A DNA stretch of 64,000 nt from Micropterix aruncella (taxonomy: Eukaryota > Arthropoda > Insecta > Lepidoptera > Micropterigidae): the NCBI GenBank assembly GCA_944548615.1, contig OX155980.1, positions 35,203,220 to 35,267,219 of the forward strand. The letters are read 5' to 3'. Below the pieces are notes generated by a model. It ran no database searches, had not been told where the DNA came from, and worked only from the letters and a program-made list of their open reading frames with translations. Below are positions 44,942-57,167 of the stretch, in pieces; position 1 is the stretch's first letter; every line of letters starts with the position of its first letter. Both the position numbers and the translations under genes were made by a program.

Positions 44942-46550
44942 TAGAGAAATGGTGCAAGGAGAATGACCTATCGGTAAATCCAAAAAAGACCGACACCATT
45001 CTCTTCACACATAAACGGAAATTGGGTACATACAAAATGCCAACCTTGTTTGGATCCAGACTAACGCTTTCTAAAGAAGTAAAGTACCTAGGAATAACTT
45101 TGGACGAAAAACTAAACTGGAATAAACACCTAGAAAACAAACTAAACAAAGCAACAGTCGCCTTCTGGCAATGCCGAAGAATGGTGGGCAAGAAATGGGG
45201 ACTAGCCCCACACATTATACTGTGGCTGTACAAAATGATAATAATACCAATGATAAGCTACGGAGCTGTAGTATGGTGGCCCCGCACCCAACTTACTACT
45301 GCAATCAATAAATTACAGAAAATGCAAAGGCTAGCATGTATAGCAGCGACCGGCTGCATGAGAACAACTCCGACAGCGGCGCTGGAAATCATGCTAGGGC
45401 TTCTACCACTACACCTACATATACAAAAAGAAGCAGCCGCAACGGCTACTCGTCTAAAGAATCTAAACTTATGGACCAAATATTAAACACCGCACACGAA
45501 TATATATGATAATATACTGTCAAGTTGTCCAATGCTGGATGCGGCAATCGACAGAATACCCAAAACTATGATCTTCTGGAAAGAATATGCCATATCATTA
45601 ACAGAAGACTCAAAAGAAGCACTGAATCAAACGGACCTAAGAATCTACACAGATGGATCAAAAACCAACAAAGGTACAGGATGTGGTGTCTTCTCGGAAG
45701 ACCTAAATATACACATCTTCAAACCACTCGGAGCACACAACACAGTTTTCCAAGCAGAATGTATGGGAATAATAGAAGCTTGCAACGCAGTGGAACAGCG
45801 GCAGCTAAAACACGAAAACATATGTATTCTATCGGACAGCAGGTCAGTGCTACAGGCACTGGGAAGCGATAGATTTACATCTGGGCTCATATACGAATGC
45901 CACCAAAGCCTCCTCGAGGTATGCGGAAAAGGCAATAAGGTGACACTGAAATGGATCAAGGGACACAGTAACTCAAGAGGAAACGATGCTGCGGATGAAC
46001 TAGCCCGTAAGGGCTCAGACACACCGGCATACGGACCCGAACCTATCGTGCCCCTACCCTACTCGCACATAAACAACCAACTTGACAACCACTACAAACA
46101 ACTACATCAAACACACTGGAAAGAGATAGACACCTGCAGACAAACCAAAGAAATAGTAGTGGAATACAACCACAAACTTACCAAAACACTTCTAAGGACA
46201 AAAAGGCCCCAACTACGCAAACTAGTGGGACTGATAACAGGACACAACACACTAAACAAACACCTCTTCAACATGGGCGGAACGAATAGCCCTATGTGCA
46301 GAGCATGCATGGAGGCGGAAGAAACCACAAAACACATTCTGCTAGATTGTAAACAGGTAGAAGTATACAGGACAAAACACCTTGGGACTCCAGGCACCCT
46401 GCGCGAGGCAGCAGGAAACCTGAAAGCCCTGCTGGCTTTCGTCGAGGAGCTGGGGTGGGTGGAATAGCGCTACCCCCGTTACACGCAAAATAGGCACACT
46501 GGATGTCGACTTGCGGAGGAACGCCCAGTACAACTAACTAACTAACTAAC
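44942..46550 (+). mobile_element. Young 5'-truncated LINE with perfect target duplication
   Basis: TAGTTCCCCG occurs at 44932-44941 and again at 46551-46560, directly flanking the insertion. The 3' end is a short tandem tail of AACT/CTAA units (46531-46550), as in several LINE groups that end in simple repeats instead of poly(A). About 1.6 kb survives, from the end of the polymerase domain through RNase H and the 3' UTR. The protein content is given in the next entry. Confidence 0.95.
44944..46467 (+). pseudogene. LINE ORF2 C-terminal half with RNase H domain
   Basis: One frame is open from the truncation to TAG at 46465 except for a single TAA at 45484-45486. First part: WCKENDLSVNPKKTDTILFT, KEVKYLGITLDEKLNW, ISYGAVVWWPRT (after the polymerase core). 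After the stop, an RNase H domain: RIYTDGSKTNKGTG (first Asp), FQAECMGIIEA (Glu), ILSDSRSVL (Asp) and WIKGHSNSRGNDAADELARK (His and last Asp), so all catalytic residues are present. The C-terminus has C-x2-C-x8-H-x4-C (MCRACMEAEETTKHILLDC), a zinc-binding motif common in I/R1/Jockey-type LINEs. The catalytic YADD lies upstream of the truncation and is lost, so it cannot retrotranspose on its own. Confidence 0.93.
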
Positions 46551-46560
46551 TAGTTCCCCG

Positions 46561-48849
46561 CTATGACATAATACGAGTTGACGACCTGTTTTTGGTGGGT
46601 AGTCCTGTGAAATTCATACGGCGCGACAAGGCGCATAAGCATCAGCAGTTTGGCAGCATCCGAATAAAAGGGGTTCCATTAGCCCGAAAGCTTACTGTAG
46701 CTTACAATTCGTCATCGGGCACGAAAAATAAAATTACAACGGTTAAGCATACACGAAGATAGCTTTTGGCTTTGAAAAATAAACGCTCACTATTAGCTAA
46801 TAGTGAGGCTATTAGCTAGTAGGACATACTGTTATCTGTTAACAATATTTTTATGTTTTTCTTTAAACACACTGGGATAAACATAATCTGTTCACAGTTA
46901 TCAGTCGAACAACGAGAGCTGCCAAAGATACCTTTGAACCGAAGGTAACCGAACCTTTGAAATTTGGTTCAAAATAAAACAGATTTTTAGTATCGCTAAG
47001 ACTCATCTACCATTTCATGATATATAGGTACCTACCAGTTCCTATCATTTCATGATATATACATCGACCATTTCATGATATATAGGTACTACGTACCTAC
47101 CACTTCCTAGTTCCACACTCAAAGTGCATTAATCTCTTTAACTACGGAATGAAACATTGCACTGTTGTACCTATTTTTATATGCCCTTACAACCTAAGCC
47201 TTCCAATCTACAGGAATATCACATGACACATTGATTTCAAAATTATGCTGACCCCTCCCGAATTCTTTTGGCTCAGCTCGCTGATCACATCAAATTTCTC
47301 GCCATCGCTAGTGGATGGCATCGCTTTTCCTTTGCACCTAATATCGAGAATGTTAGTTACTCTAGTCACAAACAGATTAATAGGATGACCTTTACAATAG
47401 GGTGTTCTTCATGGTCATAGATAAAGAAGATGATAGAAGTTGTTCATTGGATGGTTTTGCCATATTTGTAACTATGTAACGTAAAGTACTCTTGTAAAGT
47501 ACTAACGTAAAGTGTGCCCTTTCTAGAAAGGCCAATTAGGGTACTCGAAATTTGCCACCATATATCGACCCTATTTCCAAAGCGGTTGTTTAATACGTTT
47601 ATATAATTTACTAATAGATATGTCCTATTTTATATGGTGTATTATAGTTTATTTCCTTTGTTGTTAAATATAAACATTTAGTTTTAATTTTCTATGAGTG
47701 GTCTATGAATGTATCTGAATAAATGAAATAAATGGTTCTAAGGTGGATTCTAAAGGCTGTTGTGTAACATTGGGTAGGAAGTGGCTCAAATCGTTAAAAC
47801 TGCCCGGGTGCTAGATGTGGACTCTGACCCTATCCAGCATGTTGGAACATATGAAATGTAAAAAGTCACAAACCGATAGAGTGGTAAGCGTTTGCTTGAC
47901 GCGAGCGTAGTCAATTTCGTCCTTTCTTCTTCTTGGGATGGCGTATCCGACTACGAGTCATGTGTGTTTCCACAGCAGTGGGGATGGATAAAATAAATTA
48001 CACTGCAGAGAGTCATTGGTTCCTCGAAATCGCATGCAATATGCTAGGCCTGACAGTAAAATAAAAAGAAAAGTATTATTTTTAACGCTATAATTTAATA
48101 TTAGGTATATAAATTAAAATAGAAAACTCTTTATTGCACATAATACTTAAAACTATGACAAATGGTGGACTTATCATCACATAGATAATCGCCTACAGTT
48201 GGGCAGTTTTTTTTTGTTAGACTCAGTTATATGTTGTTAAACGTGTTATCCTTCAAAAACTACGTTTATACAAATGGCCCTAATCGTATCACAAGTTTAT
48301 TCCAACCGCCTAACCCATGTTAGAAAAGGCGTTATTTCGCGGAATGGTGAACCGTCGTGGCCACAGACTACTTGTTTTTGAAGTATGCCCGCACGGTGAA
48401 GCCGCGATCTCTTCGGTCTAAACCATATTGGCTGATGAAATGGTGTAACAGACGGAAAAAATGAGAGCACTGAGTAGGTGCACCTAACGCTACAGTCCGA
48501 ACAGTGTTGGGATATACACCGCTTAGTCGGTTCTAATTTTAATTTCTTTATTGATATTCAAACAATACTTGCTAGTTATATTAAGGTTAAAATTTATATA
48601 ATTTTATCAATGCTATGATAATTCGAATATACAGTGTACGCATTTATTATATATATATAGGCAGAATACGTCTTAAACATTACTTAAAAAAGTAACAAAA
48701 TACTTAAGGTATTTAAAATTATAGATTGAATAAAAATTTTAAATCTAATTTTCTTGCAAAGGTTTCATAACATTGCGTTTGAACTGCTGAAATTATTATA
48801 CAGACGACATATTATGTGAGAGATGACTTTGCAATACTCTATATTGTTG
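46561..48849. other. Non-coding stretch
   Basis: At 47011-47085 CCATTTCATGATATATA is repeated three times with GGTACCTACCA-type spacers. No gene or other repeat was recognised. Open frames are short. Confidence 0.4.
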
Positions 48850-49200
48850 TTCTCTAACGGCGGTCAAAAGAGGTCGGGAGTCCGCAAATTTCTCGGCATA
48901 ACATTAAATGAAATTTTTCCAAACATCGAACATCGACTAGATGTTTGACCGTTGTCGGCGTTTGCTGCGTTGTACAATTTCGATTTTTTGAAGTCTCACT
49001 TCATAGTCTATGAGCTGATGTTTTAGCCACATCCGATAGTAAGTATTCTCGAAAATATATGAATAGGTATGTAACAAAATAAAACTTCCATATTAACGAA
49101 CCATCTTCTAAATGGGAGTGCACTAAAGAATTATAGAGCAGTGTTAAACTCTGAGGACTTTTGGACGACTTAGTAAATCTTAACATTTTATTTCATTTAC
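48850..49200 (-). pseudogene. LINE C-terminal scrap
   Basis: The minus strand reads LRFTKSSKSPQSLTLLYNSL then VHSHLEDGSLIWK. This matches the LLY-SLVRSHLEYGS-VW segment after the polymerase core of jockey/CR1-like LINEs. A non-matching insertion of ~70 bases follows, then YEVRLQKIEIVQRS (expected RLEKVQ). It is short and decayed. Confidence 0.65.
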
Positions 49201-49849
49201 CTAAAATATATTCTATGTGTTCTAAATGTTAGGTCAGAATGATACATAATTCTCAAATTTTGTGATTCCTCGGTTAAGAACGATATTCTCTTGGTACATT
49301 GCAACCCGAATATACAATTAACTAAAAGACCATCTTTAAATATTAGACAATATCGATAGTTTCAAAACTATTATAATTTAACTATTATAACTAGTATAAT
49401 TTATAAATGACCATTGGAGTTGGGACGTTCTGGAAAGGAGAAAGAACTGTTTAATTTGTTTATAATATAATATCTGAAAGATCTTATCTATTTTTATTAT
49501 TATTATTATTAGTGTTTAATATTTAATATGTTGTATACTTAATTACTAATCTCGTCTAATAAACTTTTTTTTAATGTCAGTTCGCCATTAAAAATAAGTC
49601 GTAATCTAGGTACAGGCGTAGGTAAGCCTAGTTTTATGTGGGACAAGCATCAGGTTGTATGAGATTGGGATAAATCAATTTCTCGCTTTCTTTAATTTTG
49701 AAATCATTTTTGTTTCATTGTGTAATCTTAGCTGAAATATAAGATATGTAATATGGAATTAATAATATTTAAAAAATCGCGACTTTGAGCTTAATATATA
49801 GAGCTTAAGTTTGAGATTTGAGCCCTATAATATCTCACTACAGAGTGCG

Positions 49850-50340
49850 GCAGAATATTTCTGGCGCACCCTGCAGTGAGACGACGATTTAGTGAGAAAT
49901 CGGTCGCTGTGCGGTGTGCCCGGGGGCGGAGTCTGAACTGCGGTGGGCTCCCGCGTTTTTATTAATGGTGTGGTTAGGGCCGTTTGGTGCGCTGTGGGTG
50001 CGCGGCCGTGGAGCGGCCCGTGGCAGGCCCTCTCTCTCCTCTTCAATTGCTTCGCGTGCCCTCGGGGTGGTTGGTTATGCAAAAGCGATGCGCTCGCGCT
50101 TCTTAGAACCATCAGCGCGGAGATATTTATGGCCGATGCTTGTTTACCGCGTCTGCGAGACGCATATAAAGGCTGCAATAAATATTATTAAAACAAACAT
50201 CGCCGCTCGGACGATTAACGATCGCAGCGGCTGCAACATAACATAACAACATAACAAGCTACCAGACGCTAGACGGGGGGCGATTGCGCTGCTTCCAACC
50301 ACATGTCTCCCGCCACCGCCATGCGCTTGCAACCCCTTAG
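49850..50340. promoter_or_regulatory. GC-rich island, candidate conserved non-coding DNA
   Basis: There is an abrupt change to GC-rich, CpG-rich sequence after AT-rich DNA. It contains GGAGATATTTATGGCC at about 50118 and a CGCTCGGACGATTAACGATC word near 50203. Frames are open on both strands at once, which is typical of composition rather than coding. A regulatory role is inference; it could equally be an exon-poor UTR or promoter of a gene outside the window. Confidence 0.3.
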
Positions 50341-50544
50341 CTCCGCCAAACGAGGGTTGTTCATTTCGACATATATGGGTTAAAATAAAGTGGGTGGGCC
50401 CTGTGTTGCAGTAATGTTCGCCAAGAGATCGTTTTTATTGACGTTGCATCTACTAGCGCCGTCATTGACATACGTGGTAGACGCCGCAGAGGCTCTCTTT
50501 CGTTCCCAACAAAGCGAGGTCAGTAAAGGAACAGTATACCAATC

Positions 50545-50941
<397 letters not shown>

Positions 50942-51295
50942 TTCAATAATATATAAAATTACTTTCATGAAAAGTTACTTATCTGGGGTCCTAGCGGACC
51001 AGAAACATTTTAACGAAAGTTAATGTCCTCTTTAAATTCTTTGGGCAGCAGCACCTGTTTCCGCAATTGATAACTTAATGATATCCTTAGTTATTGCAGC
51101 CGAATTACTGAATGCCCTTGGATGTAAGTATGGAGGATGGTTTCTGTAACAGAAATGGATGTTAGTAACTGATTTTTGAAGAAATTATTTGACTGAAAAT
51201 ATTTCGACACTAGTCGTATTCATCTCGATGACATTTCTCTCGATGAAATGTAAACGTATGTTAAACCTTTATATATTCCATTTGGTTCCTAATAG

Positions 51296-51850
51296 TTCCG
51301 TCCAGCTTGGGTGGTGTTGGCCAAACTCTTTCTGTCATCTGCCCTGCCCAACTCACTGTTCAACTCCTATCTGGTAGCCTCCCCGAAGAGGGGCTTACCC
51401 TATCAGGGCCGCTGTGAGTTTCCGCCACGGCTGTAATCCTGCAGTCGGAGGCGGTTGGAATCAGAAGATTGCGCATTCGAAGGAATACCTCGGACGGAAC
51501 TGGGCGGCCATCCATCGAATAACCAGGGGGGTCTAGAGACGCATGTTTCCTATGTAGTTCCTATGTTTCCTATTTTTCGCATGAGAGTAGTTGTCGACCT
51601 GACTTCTTCTACCCTTAAATCGATTCGTCCGCCACGCGATCCCGAGTGCCCATGGCGGCCAAAGGGCGTCGTAGTCCGCAAAATATTCAAACTGAATAAC
51701 CGCTTACATCAGGCAGAGGTCGCACAAGCGACCTCGAACCCGTGAGCAGACCGGAGGACTGAGAAATCTAACCAAATCTGGTAGTAAGGGCGTGAGGTTG
51801 GCCCGCTGTGTTCACTTTGCAGTGCCTCGCGGTAAGGCGACGGCTTCTTT
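51296..51850 (+). mobile_element. RNase-H LINE 3' family, divergent copy D
   Basis: Shared landmarks with copy A, at lower identity: TTCCGTCCAGCTTGGGTGG, CAACTCCTATCTGGTAGCCT, GAGTTTCCGCCACGGCTGTA, then ATTCAAACTGAATAACCGCT, CAGGCAGAGGTCGCACAAGC, CTGGTAGTAAGGGCGTGAGG and GTGCCTCGCGGTAAGGCG. The middle part (51480-51680) aligns poorly. No protein domain. Confidence 0.6.
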
Positions 51851-52776
51851 CGGGCACACACACAGGTACACTGCGCGACAAACACGTACAAGCATGATGC
51901 ACGAATTATTAGCCTCGTAGGTATTATCCATTCAAATGTGATGGTAATGTGGTAACAACATTTTGTCACACAAGAAAGTTCGACCGGCCTCCACTATAAC
52001 AAGTATTTTACTATGATTATGTTTTTATAATAAAAATAATAAATCGTGGAAATTTATTATTTACAATTTAAATCAAGAAGTATCCTAACCTAACAGCTGT
52101 TTGGCCAGTTCTCACTAGTCTTGGCTACTTTACAGGTTCCTTTTTGAGGTCCCTTTGGGCGCCCCTTGAGCCGGGGGCCCTCGGCGGTCACCGACTAGCC
52201 GACCTGGCCAGTCCGGGCCTGGGTGAAATCAACGTACATCGTCTTAAAATCCAAGCAACATAGTCGAAGAAGTCATTCTTATTACGCTTACTCGATCAAA
52301 ACTGAGCGACATGACGTCTCCTTGACTTGGCTTTGCCTTGAAGCAATAGAACAGCTGCAATATTCAAACCAATGACCCGATGCAGCTCGCGAACAGCAGT
52401 TTTCCGACCTCTGATTTAAACTATGGGGCTTGTATCCTCCAATATTACATCGCATTCTTCCGCAATAGGCTGGTAAAACTATATGAATAAAAGATGGGGG
52501 AGAAAACTGAACACGCCCAGGAAAAGGCGAAACTTTCCGGTTTACAGAATAAAGCAAATCCCAAAAACAAGCTCGGTGTTCGCTCAGTGAATACGTTATT
52601 TATCAAAGCATATGTAGGCTTAGCAAGTAGGTAACTACACAGGTATCTCGTTCTCGAAACGAATTCGGTGTTTGCGTAGTTATTGTTAATTAGTGTCCGA
52701 ATTGGTTGAAAACATGTTTTAAATCGAACTATATTTATTCTGTTTAGATGTAACTGAAATAAATATAATTAAAAAA
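51851..52776. other. Non-coding stretch
   Basis: A GC-rich patch near 52150-52230 (GGGGGCCCTCGGCGG) lies in otherwise ordinary sequence. No gene or other repeat was recognised. Confidence 0.4.
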
Positions 52777-53366
52777 TAAGTGTGGCACTCGGGGACTGCC
52801 GCGGTAAAGCTATTGCATAGCATTTTTAACAACTTATGCAATTATAATTATTTATTTATTTTATTTTTTCTGATATCAGATAACTGCGCTCTATCGGAAA
52901 ACGTTGAAATTATTCCGAATCATTTGCGGCTGCGGAAGCAAATGATTCGGAATAATTTAAACGTCTTCCGATGGAGCGCCGCGCACGAATTTTTTATTCA
53001 ATAAAGCAAAAAAAAATGGAAATTTCGAAAAAAATCGTAGATAAAAAGATAGATAATTAAATTATCTTTAAAATGGTGCAGGTTTCATAATAATACGCCG
53101 GATAGTATTTGCGTAGTAGTCGTTTTTGTGTTCGGTTAGACCTAATTTCACAAATTAATTACACTATGTAATATAAATAAAATGTAAAATATTCAAAGCT
53201 AAGAATATTAGGAAAATGTTCTTGTTTAACATATATTTTTTTCGAATCGTAAGCAGCACTCGTTTAGAGGTAATTATCAGTTTAAAATCATTAATTTTCG
53301 TTAAGAAATTTCTTCATTCGGTCGCCGCGCTGGCCTAGGCCCGCGATAAAAGCTATGCAATAGCTT
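52777..53366 (-). mobile_element. L-R element, isolated copy
   Basis: A full copy in minus orientation, flanked by A runs on the plus strand (AATTAAAAAA on the left, AAAAATTG on the right). The hairpin is intact: 52886-52927 pairs with 52938-52979, 39 of 42 positions complementary, with a 10-base loop. Although more than 21 kb from the others, it is as similar to them as they are to each other. Confidence 0.92.
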
Positions 53367-54341
53367 AAAAATTGTAAGAAATGTAGGCGCCTGGGAGAAT
53401 AGATTTCAGTCATTATGATTGATTGTAATTTATGAATTATTGACAAAATAATACCTAAATTAAGAACGTTGCAAGACCGACACTCGAAATATCCATAAAT
53501 TATGGTGTATATTCACAGGTGTGCACGTTTAGGTACCTAAGGGAACCTTAAGATGTAGGTTTTTTAGCCGTTTGGGACTTGCCAAACGGCTCCCAGGATA
53601 CTTATCAGAATAAAATGTCATGTAGAAAAGTGAATGCTTTGCATATTTGGAAAATTGTACGCACATAAGGCATTTATTTTTAATATTATTATTACATGAC
53701 TAACACAATCCAGAACACCTGTAGGAGCTGTTATTGTGGGACGTGGTCTTTTTTACTAGATATAATCTTTAGATTTCATCACCTGCATCAGCCCATTTAT
53801 TACAGCAGGTTGATACGACCATGCAGTTCAATTTTGATGTGAAGTAGTGAATATAACGTAAACCTGAACCTCACTACATTGAGAGAATAGGTCACGGAAC
53901 CTAAAGAAGTAGAAGAGGTTATATCCAATGCCCGATATTCCGAGCGGTTTGCGTCCCGCGGTCTTCGGTATTATGTAAATATGATGGAGCTTCTTTATTA
54001 TTAAAATTTATCCTCTGTCGTGTCGGTGGGGTTAAGATATATTTATTTCGTCACGGTTAGCGCGCGAATTAAATTTGTGGTTAACGTTTTTACCTCGGAT
54101 TTAGTCGACTTTTATGTAAGGGTTATACTACATACTGCATATAATATATTTTGTCACCTTGATATATCTGAAAACGATATCGCCAGTGCCATGCCAAAAC
54201 AACTGATGTGCAAAATCACACTTCAGAGATAATAATAGTCAATATATTCAAATATTCAACAATATTTTATTCATTCAAATTTGCAAATAAATTTGGTTAT
54301 TTTCTAATATTAATTGTTTATAACCCAATAGTTAAAATATA
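53367..54341. other. Non-coding stretch with one 10-bp hairpin
   Basis: AGCCGTTTGG (53566-53575) pairs with CCAAACGGCT (53582-53591) over a 6-base loop. No gene was recognised. Confidence 0.4.
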
Positions 54342-54557
54342 TGGGGAAGTACCCTAACGCCGGACGGCACCTAGCGTCGGATACTAATATAGTAACTCGA
54401 CAAATCGAAGCGCGATCGATTTAAAGACGGGTGAAAAGGGTGCGGGGAAACGTACGCTTTTTCTTTTCCTGAGTGTTTGTATCGATCGCGCCGCGACTTG
54501 TCGAGATACTATAAGTGTCCGACGCTAGGTGCCGTCCGGCATTAGGGGACTTTTCCC
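54342..54557. mobile_element. Hairpin MITE with ~78-bp arms
   Basis: Left arm 54342-54420 and right arm 54481-54557 are near-perfect inverted repeats sharing CCGGACGGCACCTAGCGTCG, CTCGACAA-TCG and GCGCGATCGAT. A 60-base centre separates them (54421-54480). The arms start TGGGGAAGTACCCTAA and, inverted, GGGAAAAGTCCCCTAA. TA occurs just outside both ends, which would fit a Tc1/mariner-type target, but the exact ends are unsure. It has no coding capacity. Confidence 0.8.
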
Positions 54558-54955
54558 TAAATGTAACAAATATTATGTTTTTTTAGGAAAGTCAAAGAAA
54601 TCAATAGCCTAAATCTAATGCAACGAATAACCAGTAAAATATTTCTAAAAATAATTAAAGTCAGAGAAAATAAAAGATAAATGCTTAATAATCACATGCG
54701 GAAAACTACAATGTTTATAATCAGTAATCAAATATTATCAAATTATTACTACGAGGTTTACCTCGTATTAATATTAATAGATTAATAGAGGTTTTTTTCA
54801 TAAGATTAATAGAGGATCTTAGAGATAAATAACCACGTTAGTTTTTCGTGGAGAAAAACATAACGGACTTGCATTTTAATCCTGTAGAGCGAATGCAATA
54901 ACAATACACACACACACACATGCTACACGCACACATACATATACACACTTCATAC

Positions 54956-55122
54956 ATAGACAAAGGAAAAAAGGTAATTGCCACTTTCCTTGACCTGTCA
55001 AAGGCTTTTGACACAGTTTCCCATGTAATCCTAGAAAAAAAACTAACTGACTACGGAATCGATGGGGTGGCCTTAAAATGGGTTCGGAGTTACCTAGACG
55101 GGAGGACTCAGAGTTATATATA
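54956..55122 (+). pseudogene. LINE reverse-transcriptase fragment (motif A region)
   Basis: The plus strand encodes KVIATFLDLSKAFDTVSHVI, LEKKLTDYGIDG and LKWVRSYLDGRTQS in one clean frame, then runs into TATATATA. A CA-repeat (54905-54920) lies close on the left. This is exactly the block that should precede the minus-strand LINE at 56.48-55.44 kb, whose first readable residues are QSTVI and ISEATNVSFGVPQG. The two pieces meet at the shared word CAGAG, so they are probably parts of one element separated by an inversion. Confidence 0.8.
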
Positions 55123-55439
55123 TATATAGGTATACAGTTCATTCATAGGTCATGTAATCTTATAATAATTATATAAATTATTTAATAATTAATATAGGGA
55201 GGTTTAACACATCTTACATGACCTTTACTGCCAATAGCACATCTAAGTAGGCGATAATTTGGCCCGTCTCTAGATGTGCATATTTTTATGCAATTTTAAG
55301 AAATGAAGTGTTCTTTTTTAAATAAATTATTTGGACCCACCACCTGTATATACACATAAATATACCAATTTTATAAAAAATATAGCTATGTAATAAATAT
55401 ATACATTTATAGTTGTCATTTAATAAAATTTAATTAAGA

Positions 55440-56485
55440 AAAATAGATAAGTGATACTAAATAAATTGTCGTGCGTTGCAAAGAAGTTGATCAGATTTTA
55501 CATATCCCTTGTTAAGTAGCCATCTATTAAGGTTTGCTTTAAATATTTTTATGTTAGGATAATTTTTCATGTCTTCACTAAGGGAATTATATAATTTTGG
55601 GGCTATGTAGAATATATGTCTCTGGGCAAATGTTGTCCTGACTGACGGAATTATATAATTGATACTCGTGAACATTCTTGTGTTCAGATTGTTTTTAGTT
55701 CGGGCGTGGTCATCTCTAGATTTGTAGAATGCAAGAAGCGCTTGCTTAATGAATAACTGTTTAGCTGATAGCACATGGGATTGGCAAAATAACAAGGCAG
55801 ATGGATGACGCCGGTTTTTCCTGTGAATACTCTCAATATTAATTTCTGCGCTTTTGTCAATCTATCCAGATTATCATTAGTAGTAGCGCCCCATGCCGCG
55901 ACTCCGTAGGACAAAATACTCTGACACAAGGCCATGTATACCATTCTTATGGTTATTTTGGACAGAATGTTGCGCAGCCGAAGAAATACATAAACCAGCT
56001 TTCTAATTCTCGAACTCAAATTTGCAATCTGATTTTCCCAACATAGCTTCTCATCTACCGTTATGCCTAAGTAGGAGACTGTTGCAGATTTGCTTAATTT
56101 AGTACATACACATCTATTCTTATCCAAGCATTTGTCGGTATGAATGGCAAGTGTTTGGTTGAGAACCTGGCTGGGATTTCCCCGCAAGCTGAAAGTGATA
56201 AATTTTGATTTCGCAGCATTTAGCGTTAAAATATGGTTGTCGATCCAAGTTTTAGCCAGTTCCAAGTTACTTTGAGCTTTGAAGAATGTATCATTCCAAT
56301 TATTAGTCGCAGTAAGAAGGACAGTGTCGTCCGCGAAGGATACAATTCTACCATTAACAGGTAATTCGCACAATTCGTTGATGTAGATTAAAAAGAGAAT
56401 TGGACCCAAAACATTACCTTGAGGGACACCGAATGACACGTTAGTCGCTTCGCTTATTTGTCGACCAATTACTGTGCTCTGATAT
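55440..56485 (-). pseudogene. LINE reverse transcriptase, 3' part (CR1/jockey-like)
   Basis: The minus strand from about 56480: ISEATNVSFGVPQGNVLGP (motif B), LIYINELCELP, RIVSFADDTVLLTA (catalytic FADD), HILTLNAAKSKFITF, VSYLGITVDEKLCWENQIA, LRNILSKITIRMVYMALCQS, ILSYGVAAWGATTNDNLDRL. A frameshift lies near 55790-55810. In the next frame, to 55457, come AKQLFIKQALLAFYKSRDDH and TTFAQRHIFYIAPKLYN. Apart from the frameshift it is well preserved. Motif A and everything upstream is missing here and probably lies at 54.96-55.12 kb. Confidence 0.88.
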
Positions 56486-57159
56486 AATTACCTTGGACAT
56501 ATTTAGGGGAGCAAAATATTTTAAGGTACTTTAAATATCATGTAATAAATGCCAATACTCTCTAGTTAAACATTTTCTAGAATTTTGGTATGAGTAGATA
56601 AATGGTCTGCTATTTCCGAATTCCGTTTACAAAATATACATATTTAACCTTAACAATTCCTATGTTTTTCGAAAAGCCTATGTTTTTTTTGCTTACTTGA
56701 TCCTGAAATTTACTTGGTCCAGAATGAAGAGAATGTTGTATTTCTTATATGCAAGGCTTTTTCGTCATCCTTGCTACTCTGGTAGTTGGCATCTGACTCT
56801 GGAGTTATTTAGCTCTGTTTTGCTAGGTGCTTTAGTTACTATATTGAACCATTCCCACTTCGCAGTGTTGATTTCGCATGCCTACGTTCCTATGGTTTAA
56901 ATATCTGCCTAAAAAAGCCAGTGCCGTGTCTGTCGCTAATGTATAGTATTTATAATGAGGTTAAATGAAAAACCGCAAATGTCAGTTTGAATTTCGTTGA
57001 AAAATCTTTACGTTGCTTAGATACTAGTGGACGAGCTACGGGTAAGAGCCGATATTGGTCATATCGAGTTTTGTCCGAGTAAAATGCAAAGTGTTGAAAT
57101 GGCATTAGGCAAATTGGGACTTGGGAACGTGAAATAAGTTTAAGGATATTGGGCTCATA
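56486..57159. other. Non-coding stretch
   Basis: No gene or repeat was recognised. The open frame at 56697-56900 lacks motifs. Confidence 0.4.
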
Positions 57160-57167
57160 CCTATTAC

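Noticed and set aside
45645..46397. Open frames antisense to the LINE RNase H region
   Set aside because: They mirror a genuine sense ORF with complete RNase H motifs; the antisense products have no recognisable domain.
49825..50191. Overlapping frames on both strands near 50 kb
   Set aside because: Composition-driven. The products are low-complexity and share no motif with a known protein.
53566..53591. Rho-independent-type terminator
   Set aside because: The hairpin has no role of this kind in a eukaryotic genome and no adjacent gene.
54956..56485. Twin-priming as the cause of the split LINE
   Set aside because: In twin-priming the inverted part lies at the 5' end of the insertion. Here the opposite-strand piece lies beyond the 3' end of the minus-strand part.
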